DNA from: Henriciella sp045287255
Lineage (GTDB): Bacteria > Pseudomonadota > Alphaproteobacteria > Caulobacterales > Hyphomonadaceae
Reading direction: 5' to 3'
NCBI RefSeq assembly: GCF_045287255.1
Contig: NZ_CP137142.1
Coordinates: forward strand, 620,001 to 684,000
Length of the DNA stretch: 64,000 bases
A model generated the notes under the pieces. It saw only the letters and a list, made by a program, of their open reading frames with translations. It searched no databases and was not told the DNA's origin. Below are positions 8,641-17,522 of the stretch, piece by piece. Position 1 is the first letter of the stretch. Every line of letters begins with the position of its first letter. A program made the position numbers and the translations under genes.

Positions 8641-9144
8641 ATGACTATTGATCGTGATTACCTCCAAAGCCTGGGCGTTACGGCGCTGGGAACGAGGCTT
8701 AGACGTCTGTTTGAAAACCTGAATGGGCCTGTCAATCAGCTCTATCGAGAAGAGTTAGGGTTTGAGCAGCGATGGTTTGCGCTCAGTTTTTTGCTGCGTG
8801 AGAAGGGGCCAATGCCCGTGCAGCGTGCAGCAGATGCCTTGGGCAGTTCACATGTTTCTGTTCTGCAAATCAGCAAGGCAATGGAGAAGAATGGGCTACT
8901 TGAGCGCGCCCGTGATCCCAGTGATGCAAGAGTATCCTTGTTAGCGTTGACCAATGCAGGACAGGCAATGATGGACCGGGTTCATATCCTGAGCCAGCAG
9001 ATCGACCAAGCGGCTCTTTCGCTCATTTCTGATGCCGCCCCTGAATTTTTGAGGGCCTTGTCGGCAATCGAACAAGACTTGCGTGAAACGCCTTTTAGGG
9101 CGCGCATCCAGCGTGCTCAGCCTCAATCAAAGAAGGAAGAGTAA
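8641..9144 (+). CDS. MarR-family transcriptional regulator
   Basis: DNA-binding repressor of 167 residues. The winged helix-turn-helix is at about residues 50-115: QRAADALGSSHVSVLQISKAMEKNGLLERARDPSDARVSLLALT-type sequence carries the recognition helix followed by the D-x-R wing typical of MarR. Flanking helices would form the dimer. The ATG at 8641 lies just after the palindrome at 8622-8637, suggesting autoregulation and a nearly leaderless message. The stop at 9142-9144 directly abuts the ATG of the S41 protease gene, so the two form an operon. The inducing ligand is unknown. Confidence 0.88.
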   Translation: MTIDRDYLQSLGVTALGTRLRRLFENLNGPVNQLYREELGFEQRWFALSFLLREKGPMPVQRAADALGSSHVSVLQISKAMEKNGLLERARDPSDARVSLLALTNAGQAMMDRVHILSQQIDQAALSLISDAAPEFLRALSAIEQDLRETPFRARIQRAQPQSKKEE

Positions 9145-10092
9145 ATGATAAGCCTCCTGGTTTCCGGACTGACTCTAACAGCGCTTTGCGATGTTGAACG
9201 TGCGGTTGTTCTTGATGCTGCCGATCAGATTGAGACGGCATATGTTATCGAAGCCGAGGCGCAGCGCATTGCGTCGGAATTGCGCATGCTGGAAGCCTCT
9301 TCAGACGTAAGTGCTAACTGCTCAGTTAAAGAGGCTTTTGCGTCCAACCTTACCAAGGATATTCGCCAAGTTTCTGGTGATCACCATTTTTACGTTGAGG
9401 TGACAGCTGAGCAGGAAGACAATGACTGGATCGAGGAGTGGCGTCAGTCTGGTAGCACCATGGGGCAGGGCATTACGCATGTGCAGGTATTTGAGGGCAA
9501 TATTGGGTACATCCGGATCAAGTCATTCTTTGAGTTAGAGGCTGCATATCCTTTCTATCGAGCAGCCTTTGATCTTGTTGCCGACACAGATGCTTTGGTT
9601 TTGGACTTGCGCGACAATCATGGAGGGTCGCCGGAAACGGCATGGCCGCTGCAGTGGACATTTCTAGAGCCTGGAACGGCGTCTCCGATCAAAATGGAGT
9701 CACGCATTGAGGCAGTGACACCTCGAGAAGAACCATCCGTCTTATGGGTACGCTATGGGACGGAGCGCCCGGTTTTTGTGCTGGTGAACAAGGATACGTT
9801 TTCGGCGCCAGAAGCTGTGGCTTACACACTTCAGACAACTGGCCGGGCAACTGTGATAGGCGAATCTTCAGGGGGCGGTGCTCATATGCTGGATGGTGGG
9901 ACGGCGCTTTCAGGCGGTTTCACGGTCTATACGCCGACAAAGCGTCCGATCAGTACCATCACGGGCGACAACTGGGAGGGTGTAGGCGTCATCCCAGATA
10001 TTCAGACGAGTGAAGCCGATGCACTAAGCACCGCGCTCAAGCTTGCCCGCAGTGCCAAGTCTACAAACCAAGACTTGGAAACAACAGATTAG
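9145..10092 (+). CDS. S41-family serine protease, no PDZ domain
   Basis: Peptidase S41 of the tail-specific/IRBP-like group, 315 residues. A short hydrophobic N-terminus (MISLLVSGLTLTALC) suggests export, perhaps by a weak signal peptide. A helical N-terminal segment is followed by the catalytic core: VLDLRDNHGG (about 152-161), KDTFSAPEA with the likely nucleophile S220, and VIGESSGGGAH with E240. The usual PDZ domain of CtpA-type enzymes is absent. GGAAGAG at the end of marR serves as the ribosome-binding site, and the ATG follows the marR stop without a gap. It is probably controlled by that MarR. Substrate unknown. Confidence 0.82.
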   Translation: MISLLVSGLTLTALCDVERAVVLDAADQIETAYVIEAEAQRIASELRMLEASSDVSANCSVKEAFASNLTKDIRQVSGDHHFYVEVTAEQEDNDWIEEWRQSGSTMGQGITHVQVFEGNIGYIRIKSFFELEAAYPFYRAAFDLVADTDALVLDLRDNHGGSPETAWPLQWTFLEPGTASPIKMESRIEAVTPREEPSVLWVRYGTERPVFVLVNKDTFSAPEAVAYTLQTTGRATVIGESSGGGAHMLDGGTALSGGFTVYTPTKRPISTITGDNWEGVGVIPDIQTSEADALSTALKLARSAKSTNQDLETTD

Positions 10093-10093
10093 C

Positions 10094-10996
10094 TTACCGC
10101 TCCTTAGGATCCAGCGCATCACGCAAACCGTCGCCGATAAAGTTCAGGCAGAGCAGCGTGATCATCATGGTCAGGGCTGGGGCGAGGAGCATCCAGGGCT
10201 TATCCTGCATCTCACGTGCACCCTGCGAGATCAGAACGCCAAGCGAAGTCAGCGGCTCGTTTACGCCAAGACCGAGGAAAGACAGAAAGCTTTCGGCCAT
10301 GATGACGACCGGAATGGTCAGCGTCACATAGACGGCAACTGGACCAACGACGTTTGGCAGGATGTGGCGGCGGATCATGGTGAAGAAAGGAACACCTGTT
10401 GCCCGAGCGGCTTCAATGAATTCCATATTCTTGATGGCGAGCGTTTGGCCGCGCACGATCCGGCTCATGGTCAACCATTCAACCGCGCCAATCGCGGCAA
10501 AGATCAGGATGATGTTCCGCCCGAAGACCGTCAGAAGCAGGATCACGAAGAAAATGAAGGGCATCGCATAAAGCACATCGACGAACCGCATCATGATATT
10601 GTCGACACGTCCGCCAACAAAGCCAGCGACAGCGCCCCATGTCACGCCAATGATCAGGGAGACAATTGTTGCGACAAGGCCGACAGCGAGTGAGATGCGC
10701 AAACCGATCATCAGACGAGCGAACAGGTCTCGTCCCTGTGTATCTGTCCCCAGAATGTGCCAGTTTTGCAAAGTGGGGCTTAGCTCACCATTAGTTGAGA
10801 TTGTGCGATAGTCATGCACCCAGACAAACGGGCCAAACACCGCGATGATGACCAGAAGGCCAAGGATCCACATCGAGGTCACAGCGGCCTTGTTCCGGAA
10901 CAGGCGGGCGCGTGCATCATCCCAAAGCGAACGACCACCTTGAATGGCCTGCTCAATCGGCTCTTTGCGATTTGTGAGATCGATACCGTCAGTCAT
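10094..10996 (-). CDS. oligopeptide-type ABC transporter permease, OppC/DppC family
   Basis: Inner-membrane permease subunit of a peptide/nickel-type ABC importer, 300 residues and about six membrane helices. It has the N-terminal OppC region (LWDDARARLFRNKAA) and the cytoplasmic EAA loop EAARATGVPFFTMIRRHIL-P that contacts the ATPase. The start overlaps the end of the OppB-like gene by 8 bases. No substrate-binding protein or OppD/OppF ATPase is adjacent, so its partners are elsewhere on the chromosome. Convergent with the S41 gene, one base between the stops. Confidence 0.92.
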   Translation of the reverse strand: MTDGIDLTNRKEPIEQAIQGGRSLWDDARARLFRNKAAVTSMWILGLLVIIAVFGPFVWVHDYRTISTNGELSPTLQNWHILGTDTQGRDLFARLMIGLRISLAVGLVATIVSLIIGVTWGAVAGFVGGRVDNIMMRFVDVLYAMPFIFFVILLLTVFGRNIILIFAAIGAVEWLTMSRIVRGQTLAIKNMEFIEAARATGVPFFTMIRRHILPNVVGPVAVYVTLTIPVVIMAESFLSFLGLGVNEPLTSLGVLISQGAREMQDKPWMLLAPALTMMITLLCLNFIGDGLRDALDPKER

Positions 10997-11960
10997 ACTT
11001 CACCTTCGGGTCCAGCAGGGCGTAGAGCACATCTGCGATGAGATTGAACAGTACGATCAGGGTTGCGTAGATAATCAGCGCACCCATAACCAGCGTATAG
11101 TCGCGGTTAATGGCACCATCGACGAAATAGGTGCCCATACCAGGCAGGCCGAAAATCTTCTCGATCACAAGTGACCCTGTCATGACCCGGGCCATGGCGG
11201 GGCCAGCATAACTGACCAGTGGCAGGATGGCGGCGGGCAGGGCATGCTTCATGATCACTTGCCGCTCGCTCAGGCCCTTGGCGCGGGCCGTGCGAATATG
11301 GCCAGAGCGCATGGTCTCAATCATGCTCGCACGCATCAATCTGGATATGATCGCGATTTGAGGCAGAGCCAGTGTCACAACTGGCAGAGTCATATTGTGG
11401 AAGGTCATCCCGATATTGGGATAGGTGCCCAAGCCACCGACTGCGAAAATACCAGCGCCCAATGCGAAAAGAAGGATCAGGATCGGACCGCTAACAAAAG
11501 TCGGAATGGAAATCCCGGCCATTGCAAAGCCCATAACGGTATAGTCACCAGCTGTATTCTGACGCAGGCCGGCGAAAATCCCGAGTGTCGTGCCGACGAC
11601 AATGGCAAGGCCCATCGACAGAAAACCAATAGACAAGCTGATTGGCAGCCCGTCGGAAATCATATCATTCACGCTTTTGCCGAGCGTTTTCATGCTGGGG
11701 CCAAAATCGAGCTGTATGACGCCCCAGAGATAATCTGTGTATTGTTTCCACAAGGGCTGATCGAGGCCAAACTTGGCATTGATCGCATCCATCGTGGCTT
11801 GCGGGAGCTTTTTCTCACCATCGAACGGGCCCCCAGGCGCCATGCGCATCATGAAGAAAGCGACAGTGATAATCACGAGCAGAGTCGGAATCGCGATGAG
11901 CAAACGTCGAGCGACATAGGCCCATGGAATACGGGATAGACTTCGTTGAAGGGCTGACAC
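10989..11960 (-). CDS. oligopeptide-type ABC transporter permease, OppB/DppB family
   Basis: Partner permease of 323 residues with six predicted membrane helices. The N-terminal helix and LLVIITVAFFMMRMAPGGPFD are typical of OppB, and the C-terminal half carries the EAA-like loop RTARAKGLSERQVIMKHALP. The start appears to be a GTG at 11960 with a weak AAGAG upstream; no ATG lies near enough to give the conserved N-terminus. It heads a two-gene permease unit, divergent from the DUF442 gene. Confidence 0.92.
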   Translation of the reverse strand: MSALQRSLSRIPWAYVARRLLIAIPTLLVIITVAFFMMRMAPGGPFDGEKKLPQATMDAINAKFGLDQPLWKQYTDYLWGVIQLDFGPSMKTLGKSVNDMISDGLPISLSIGFLSMGLAIVVGTTLGIFAGLRQNTAGDYTVMGFAMAGISIPTFVSGPILILLFALGAGIFAVGGLGTYPNIGMTFHNMTLPVVTLALPQIAIISRLMRASMIETMRSGHIRTARAKGLSERQVIMKHALPAAILPLVSYAGPAMARVMTGSLVIEKIFGLPGMGTYFVDGAINRDYTLVMGALIIYATLIVLFNLIADVLYALLDPKVKYD

Positions 11961-12087
11961 GTTAAGCTCTTGTCTCCGTATGAAATGGGTACTAATCGCG
12001 GCTACTGACTTGGAACAGCGAGTTTAGGTTCCTAGGTTCACGGGACAGGAAAGCTTGTCAACGCCCACATGCACCGGAGAGGTCCTC

Positions 12088-12498
12088 ATGGTTGAGATTC
12101 GTAAGGTTACAGACGGATTTGCCGTCGCACCCCAGATTGGTCCAGATGATGTCGAAGCGATTGCGGCAGCAGGATACAAGACGATTGTCGCCAATCGTCC
12201 TGACGGGGAGGGTGGTATCACGCAGCCACGCATGGGCGCGATCCGCACCAAAGCAGAAGAGCTGGGACTGGCTTTCGTCGCAATCCCATTCTCGGGCGCA
12301 CCGACACCTGAGATTCTGGAACGTATTGGAGCAGCGCTTGCTGAAGCGCCATCTCCGGTTTTGGCGTATTGCCGCACAGGGACACGTTCAATTACAGCTT
12401 GGGCCCTTACCCATGCAGGACAGGGCATGGGTGAGGAAATCGTCGATACAGCTGCAGGGGCCGGGTACGATCTTTCAAGTCTGAGAGCGCTGCTATAA
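12088..12498 (+). CDS. DUF442/TIGR01244-type sulfurtransferase-like protein (Blh N-terminal domain)
   Basis: 136-residue protein of the phosphatase-fold family found as the N-terminal domain of the Xylella/Agrobacterium Blh protein, annotated as a TIGR01244 sulfurtransferase. The active-site loop is C95-R-T-G-T-R100-S, a C-x4-R loop as in rhodaneses rather than the C-x5-R of phosphatases. The N-terminal IGPDDVEAIAAAGYKTIVANRPDGE is characteristic. The ATG at 12088 has GGAGAGG upstream; a start at 12055 would include that site in the protein. The metallo-beta-lactamase partner with which this domain is often fused may be the hydrolase at 13631, two genes downstream. Confidence 0.85.
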   Translation: MVEIRKVTDGFAVAPQIGPDDVEAIAAAGYKTIVANRPDGEGGITQPRMGAIRTKAEELGLAFVAIPFSGAPTPEILERIGAALAEAPSPVLAYCRTGTRSITAWALTHAGQGMGEEIVDTAAGAGYDLSSLRALL

Positions 12499-12619
12499 CG
12501 CGTGGCATGCCATATTGTGAACAAATAATCACGTAAGCTGTTGAACCTGTGACTTGAACGTATGTGCTTGGCGTGCGATTCAGGTAATGTGTGCTTTCAG
12601 GGGCGCTTAGGAGTAAAGT

Positions 12620-13552
12620 ATGTCACGGAACTGGCTGACAGACTTCAAATATGAGAATGGTGCTTGGCTTGTGAAAAAGACCGGGCATCGCGTTCCTGCG
12701 ACCAAGTCTCTGGCAAATGACATTTTTACCTGGCTGACATTCTATACTCTGGCGCAGTCCTGGCGGACATGGCGTCGGCTGACGGGGCATAAACGCCCAA
12801 CCATTGCGTTTTATCCGGACAAGCCACGGCCCTGGTATTTTATCTGGCCGGTTATGCATGCCTCTGGCGCCAAATTGATTTCTGATTGTTCAGTCGCTGA
12901 TATCGTTTTCCAGTTTGATGATTCTACGACGACAGATCATAATCCGCCGCCTGTTAAGGTCGGCGCGAAGCTGGTCAATTTTGATTGTCGTGACATTTCC
13001 AAGTCTGCCGTTGCTGCTGCGTTCGAGCGAGCAGCAGGTTACTCTCTGGCTGTGAACCCGGCGGACCATACTGGGACGATGGTTGAAAAGTCTGAGATGA
13101 ATGCCGCTCATGATGGGCGTGTTATTGAAGGGCCGATGCAGCCCCTGCCAGACAAAACCTATCAGGTTCTGGTGGATAATGAGATTGAGGGCGGGTTGGT
13201 CGAAGATCTGCGTTGTTGTATTTGCGGCGGCAAACCGGCCATCGTCTTCCGCAAGCGCCGCGAGATTGGACGTCGTTTCCTGAACGAGAATGCAGAAGTC
13301 CTGCTAGACACCCCACAGAATTGTTATAGCGAAAATGAGATCACGGTGATCTCACGATTTGCTGAAGAGATCGGACTGGAATGGGGCGGCGTTGACGTGC
13401 TACGGGATAATGCGTCCGGCAAGATCTATATTGTTGACGCGAACAAAACCGATATGGGGCCACCGGTCGCTTTGAAGCTTGGTGACAAGCTAAAATCGAC
13501 CCGCCGTATGGCTAAAGCCTTTGTCGCTGCGTTCGCGCCGAAGAAAAAATAA
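12620..13552 (+). CDS. ATP-grasp-like protein of unknown function
   Basis: Unrecognised 310-residue protein, apparently soluble. The C-terminal third reads like the end of an ATP-grasp domain: a helix ISRFAEEIGLEWGGVDVLRD followed by IYIVDANKTDMGPP, where D and N would hold the Mg-ATP. Upstream, PAIVFRKRREIGRRF could be the adenine/phosphate-binding strand region. A pair of cysteines (CCICGG) sits in the middle. Start ATG at 12620 with AGGAG ten bases upstream. It sits between the DUF442 and metallo-hydrolase genes. Ligase or kinase activity on an unknown substrate is a guess from fold only. Confidence 0.5.
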   Translation: MSRNWLTDFKYENGAWLVKKTGHRVPATKSLANDIFTWLTFYTLAQSWRTWRRLTGHKRPTIAFYPDKPRPWYFIWPVMHASGAKLISDCSVADIVFQFDDSTTTDHNPPPVKVGAKLVNFDCRDISKSAVAAAFERAAGYSLAVNPADHTGTMVEKSEMNAAHDGRVIEGPMQPLPDKTYQVLVDNEIEGGLVEDLRCCICGGKPAIVFRKRREIGRRFLNENAEVLLDTPQNCYSENEITVISRFAEEIGLEWGGVDVLRDNASGKIYIVDANKTDMGPPVALKLGDKLKSTRRMAKAFVAAFAPKKK

Positions 13553-13553
13553 G

Positions 13554-13576
13554 GGTTTTGCCGGGGTTGCAAAACC
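13554..13576. terminator. hairpin after the ATP-grasp-like gene
   Basis: GGTTTTGC and GCAAAACC form an 8-bp perfect stem with a 7-base loop, starting one base after the stop codon. There is no T-run on the plus side, so it may be an attenuating or RNA-stabilising hairpin rather than a full terminator. Confidence 0.4.
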
Positions 13577-13630
13577 GGTCGCTATAAGACCAGAGCGTAG
13601 AAAAAGATAACAAGAAACGGGCCCCTCCCT

Positions 13631-14542
13631 ATGGCAATTCCCTTCGTTCGTGAAATTGACTTTGAGTATGGCAAAGTCGAGCAAGTCTCTCCCCTCCTGC
13701 GTCGTGTGATCGCGAATAATCCAGGCCCGTTCACCTATGTTGGTACAGGGGTTTACATTGTCGGTAAGGGTGAGGTTGCGGTTATTGATCCAGGTCCGCA
13801 TCAGGAAGAGCATTTTGAAGCTTTGAAGGCCGCGCTTGAGGGGGAGACAGTCAAATGTGTCTTGGTCTCGCATGGTCATTCAGATCATTCGCCCTTGGCC
13901 AAACCGCTTGCTGAGTGGGCCGGGTGTAAAGTCTACGCGAAAGGCTGCGGTGAGCCCACAGCAAAAGGTGAGTTGGGCAGCGAAGATGATCCTGGTTTCG
14001 CGCCGGATGTCTGTATTGGTGACGGCGATGTTTTTGAGGGACCGGGCTGGACGCTTGAGACCATCGAAACGCCCGGTCACACAACGAACCATCTTTGCTT
14101 CGCGCTAAAAGAAGAGAACGCTTGTCTGACAGGTGATCACATCATGGGCTGGTCTACGACAATCGTGGCACCACCGGATGGGCATATGGCCGACTACTTC
14201 CGCAGCCTCGACAAGATTGAAGAACGCGACTTCGATATTCTCTGGCCGACACATGGTTCCCCGATCGAAGGTGCAGCTTTCGTAAAAGAGTTTATTGGCG
14301 AATATCGCCAGCACCGTCAGAACCGCGAAGACGGTGTCATTGCGATGATGAAAGAGGGTGAAACCTCAATCCCGAATATGGTCAAAGCCATGTATGTTGG
14401 CCTCGAAGAGCGCCTGTTCCCAGCAGCCTGCATGAGCCTGCTGGGTCATATGGTGAAGTTGATCGATGAAGGGCGCGTCACATGTGATACAGACGCCCCT
14501 CTTGTGCAAAGCTCGTTTAGGCTGGTTGAGGTGACTGTTTAG
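13631..14542 (+). CDS. metallo-beta-lactamase-fold hydrolase, LACTB2-like
   Basis: 303-residue two-metal hydrolase. The signature H81-G-H83-S-D85-H86 is present, followed by ETPGHTTNH (third metal histidine), CLTGDH (bridging aspartate) and WPTHGSP. A C-terminal helical/winged segment of about 70 residues (EGETSIPNMVKAMYVGL to GHMVKLIDEGRV) is the arrangement of LACTB2-type and glyoxalase-II-like hydrolases. Substrate could be an RNA, thioester or persulfide; the sequence does not decide. Start ATG at 13631, preceded by a weak site. The stop overlaps the end of the convergent DUF1499 gene by 4 bases. Confidence 0.85.
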   Translation: MAIPFVREIDFEYGKVEQVSPLLRRVIANNPGPFTYVGTGVYIVGKGEVAVIDPGPHQEEHFEALKAALEGETVKCVLVSHGHSDHSPLAKPLAEWAGCKVYAKGCGEPTAKGELGSEDDPGFAPDVCIGDGDVFEGPGWTLETIETPGHTTNHLCFALKEENACLTGDHIMGWSTTIVAPPDGHMADYFRSLDKIEERDFDILWPTHGSPIEGAAFVKEFIGEYRQHRQNREDGVIAMMKEGETSIPNMVKAMYVGLEERLFPAACMSLLGHMVKLIDEGRVTCDTDAPLVQSSFRLVEVTV

Positions 14543-15426
14543 TCTTCAACCCGACCATCGCCGCGATCAAGCAGCTCCATCATAAAGCCATAGACCCGCT
14601 TTGAGTTGGCCCCAATGTCTGACAGGCCAACGCGGCTGGTTGATCGCATATCCACACGAGTCGCGCCCTCAACAGCGCGGATGCGAATCGCGACATCGTC
14701 TTTGAATTCGAACCAGCCCGATGTTGCGGTTGCTTCGAGCTGGATGGTGTCATTGGCCTCTTGGCCCGCAAGGGGGGTGACGATTTCCCAACCTTTGTTC
14801 TGGGCGATGCGCTCTGCAAGAGCGGCGACTTCGGCTGGGGCCTGATCAAAGTAGACTGGATCAATCGGCGGATAGACGGTTTCGCCTTCTTCGCCTTTGG
14901 TTTCAGCTTCTTCCTGCGCAACAGAGACAAGCTTGCCGCCCATGCCTGGCCAACGGGCATTAGCCCCTTCTGGGATTGTTGGCGCATCCAGAACCGGGTT
15001 TGTGTCGCCTTGGGCTTCACGTGCCGACAGGATGGCCTCTGTATAGCGAACAGGATCGCTCCAGTCGGTTTGAATGTCATGGATTGGTGGCAGAGCAGCG
15101 GCTTGCGCGCCAAATCCGCCAAGCCGGAACAGAGCCATCGCGCTGATCAGCGTTGCCAATAGAGCAATGATGAAGGGGCGTACACGTGGGGCCTTAATGA
15201 GGGCAATGATTTGCGCAATGATCGATAAACCTAATGCGATCATGGTGATCATTGGCCCGGTTCCGATGGTCATTTGGCCTAAGCCAACCTGCCATGGCCA
15301 CCAACCCCACTTTGTTCCAAGCGCAGCAATTGCAAACCAGAGAACCGCGAAAATGGCTGCTGCCAATGCAAAAGCAGAGACTTTCATGCGCCAACCGGCA
15401 GATTGTGGTGTGGTCTCAGATGTCAT
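14539..15426 (-). CDS. DUF1499 membrane protein
   Basis: 295-residue protein with three to four hydrophobic helices in the first 110 residues and a periplasmic or cytoplasmic DUF1499 domain in the rest (about 125-295). The family's recognisable segments are YTEAILSAREAQGD, the YPPIDPVYF region, and near the end MRSTSRVGLSDIGANSKRV. The last of these is almost repeated in the second DUF1499 protein of this window at 24912. Function of the family is unknown. Transcribed alone, divergent from the GGDEF-EAL gene across about 150 bases. Confidence 0.85.
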   Translation of the reverse strand: MTSETTPQSAGWRMKVSAFALAAAIFAVLWFAIAALGTKWGWWPWQVGLGQMTIGTGPMITMIALGLSIIAQIIALIKAPRVRPFIIALLATLISAMALFRLGGFGAQAAALPPIHDIQTDWSDPVRYTEAILSAREAQGDTNPVLDAPTIPEGANARWPGMGGKLVSVAQEEAETKGEEGETVYPPIDPVYFDQAPAEVAALAERIAQNKGWEIVTPLAGQEANDTIQLEATATSGWFEFKDDVAIRIRAVEGATRVDMRSTSRVGLSDIGANSKRVYGFMMELLDRGDGRVED

Positions 15427-15575
15427 GTCCGCGCTCCCAATTTGTTTGGCTGTCAGTTAGATCGTGTCAGCCCATGAGGCAATCTTTTCAGACGTAAATT
15501 GTTTCTGAACGGTGAGGGTAAACTCAACGCGAATGTTCAAACGTCGTTTTTACACCCTTCTCCTATAAGGGCACT

Positions 15576-17468
15576 ATGGTGGGTCTGTCCGACAAAGTTA
15601 TTAGTTTCCTGCACTTTATCAGCAGTTTGGTCGCTCTTCCTGAAAGCGCATCAAAGGAAGAGCAGCTTCGTGCAGACGCCTTGCTCCTGTGGCCCTTACT
15701 GTCTGGCCCCCTTGCTGGAATGATATTGATTCCAACAGCAATCAATAGTGGGTCTTCGCTATATTTGATGGCGCAGATTTTCACAGTTCTGGCGACCATG
15801 TTCTCGGCCGTTTTGATCCTGGTGACCCGGAACGTACCCTTCGTTGCAGTCTGGTTTACGGTTTGGGGGTGTGCCTCGCTTGCCTTGGATAGCGTTTGGA
15901 ACGCGCATTTCCTGTCCCCGGGATTGCTGTTATTTGCACAGATGCCAGTGGCGCTATGCATGATGTTTCCCTGGCGTACGTGTCTGCGCATTTCATTCTT
16001 TCTGCTCCTCTGTCTTTCTGTGCTGTTTCTGGCATCTTTGTCACTCGGGGGGACAAATGAGAGCCATCTGTTCATCATGGCGTGCTGGGCTTCCTGTCTG
16101 GGTAGTGGCCTTTCGACGGCGGCCTTTGGGCGCTCAATGACCAGGCTGGCCTTTAAGCTTCGTACACGCCGCGATGAGCTCGAGCAGGTTGCTGCACGTG
16201 ACCCGCTGACAGGGTGTCTGAATCGACGGGCCTTTGATGATCGCATGCATATTTCCGATGCCAGCATTGCCGAGACAGAGTTACTGCTTTGCTTGATCGA
16301 TCTCGATCGCTTTAAGCAGATCAATGACCTTCATGGTCATGGGGTTGGCGACGATATTCTAACCGGCGTCGTCTCACGTATTGAGGATTTGAAGCTAGCG
16401 GGCATTGATCTTTACCGATTAGGTGGAGATGAGTTTGCGTTGGTTGGGGCAGCCGCTGGCGTGGATCTGGAGCAACTGGCCACATCTGTTGCCAATATTG
16501 CGGAAGATGTGTTTCCAACGCGGGCGGGTGATATCGATATGACAATCTCAGTCGGCCTTGCCACAGGCTGCCTGAAGCAAGAAAGCAGTGACCGAATTTA
16601 TCGCTCTGCGGATATTGCACTGTTCGCCGCCAAGGAAAATGACACCCGCCGCTGGAAGATTTATGATCGTGACCTGTCAGACGAGCATGAGCGTCACGAG
16701 GCGGTTGTCCGTCGCCTTTATGCCAGTCTTGATAGCGAAGATTTTGATTATGTCGCTCAGCCGCAGATCGATATTGTCACCGAGAAAATTCGAGGCTTTG
16801 AGGTGCTCTTGCGCTGGACAGATCGTGAGTTGGGGTTTGTTTCGCCGGCGGAGTTCGTTCCGATTGCTGAGCGTATACGCGTGATTGAGGAAATTGATCG
16901 GCGTGTCTTTAAAGTGGCCCTGCGGGAAGCTTCGCACTGGCTAGAAGATGACATGAAGCTGGCTTTCAATATTTCGCCACGGTCGCTGGCCGCGCCGGAT
17001 TATATCGATTTTCTGCGTGAGCAGCTTGCGCTGACAGGGCTCAAGCCTGAGCAGATTGAGCTTGAAATTACCGAGACCTCTCTTGTGGAGAATTGGGAGT
17101 TCATTCAGCGTCGCTTGGCTGAGGTCAAAGCCTTAGGGATTCGCCTGGCTCTGGATGACTTCGGAACGGGTTATTCGTCTCTAAATTATCTCTCGCGCCT
17201 ACCGATTGATAAGCTCAAGATTGATCGGGCTTTTATCTCGCGGGCCTCAGACCCGGTGAACCGGCAGGTTCTGTTTGCTGTGATCAAGCTGGCGCGCAAA
17301 CTAAACCTTGATCTCGTGGCCGAGGGGGTTGAGAGCGCAGCGCACTTACTGTTTGTTTCCGAGCTGAGGTGCCCAACAGTTCAGGGCTTCTATTTCTCAA
17401 AGCCGATACCGCGAACCCAGATCAAGACCTATATCAAAGAGACATCCGAGCGATTGGCATACGGGTAA
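15576..17468 (+). CDS. membrane GGDEF-EAL cyclic-di-GMP protein
   Basis: 630-residue protein. Residues 30-180 hold about five membrane helices with no recognised sensor domain. The GGDEF domain (about 205-365) has an intact active site R-L-G-G-D-E-F at 281-287, but the inhibitory RxxD site is lost: the first position is A275 while D278 remains. The EAL domain (about 385-620) has the first motif as E409-V-L, a variant known to be tolerated. Later catalytic motifs appear intact: FNISPRS, ELEITETSL, DDFGTGYSSL, KIDRAFI and AEGVE. It may therefore make or degrade c-di-GMP. AAGGG precedes the ATG. Confidence 0.93.
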   Translation: MVGLSDKVISFLHFISSLVALPESASKEEQLRADALLLWPLLSGPLAGMILIPTAINSGSSLYLMAQIFTVLATMFSAVLILVTRNVPFVAVWFTVWGCASLALDSVWNAHFLSPGLLLFAQMPVALCMMFPWRTCLRISFFLLLCLSVLFLASLSLGGTNESHLFIMACWASCLGSGLSTAAFGRSMTRLAFKLRTRRDELEQVAARDPLTGCLNRRAFDDRMHISDASIAETELLLCLIDLDRFKQINDLHGHGVGDDILTGVVSRIEDLKLAGIDLYRLGGDEFALVGAAAGVDLEQLATSVANIAEDVFPTRAGDIDMTISVGLATGCLKQESSDRIYRSADIALFAAKENDTRRWKIYDRDLSDEHERHEAVVRRLYASLDSEDFDYVAQPQIDIVTEKIRGFEVLLRWTDRELGFVSPAEFVPIAERIRVIEEIDRRVFKVALREASHWLEDDMKLAFNISPRSLAAPDYIDFLREQLALTGLKPEQIELEITETSLVENWEFIQRRLAEVKALGIRLALDDFGTGYSSLNYLSRLPIDKLKIDRAFISRASDPVNRQVLFAVIKLARKLNLDLVAEGVESAAHLLFVSELRCPTVQGFYFSKPIPRTQIKTYIKETSERLAYG

Positions 17469-17472
17469 GTCA

Positions 17473-17504
17473 AAGGGCCGCCAAAGTGGTGCATGACGGC
17501 CCTT
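17473..17504. terminator. bidirectional terminator between convergent genes
   Basis: AAGGGCCG (17473-17480) and CGGCCCTT (17497-17504) form a perfect 8-bp stem with a 16-base loop, just after the GGDEF-EAL stop and before the end of the ligase gene. The short CTTCTCC / CTTTGACTT tails give only weak T-tracts. Confidence 0.6.
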
Positions 17505-17522
17505 CTCCAATGCGATCGCACT

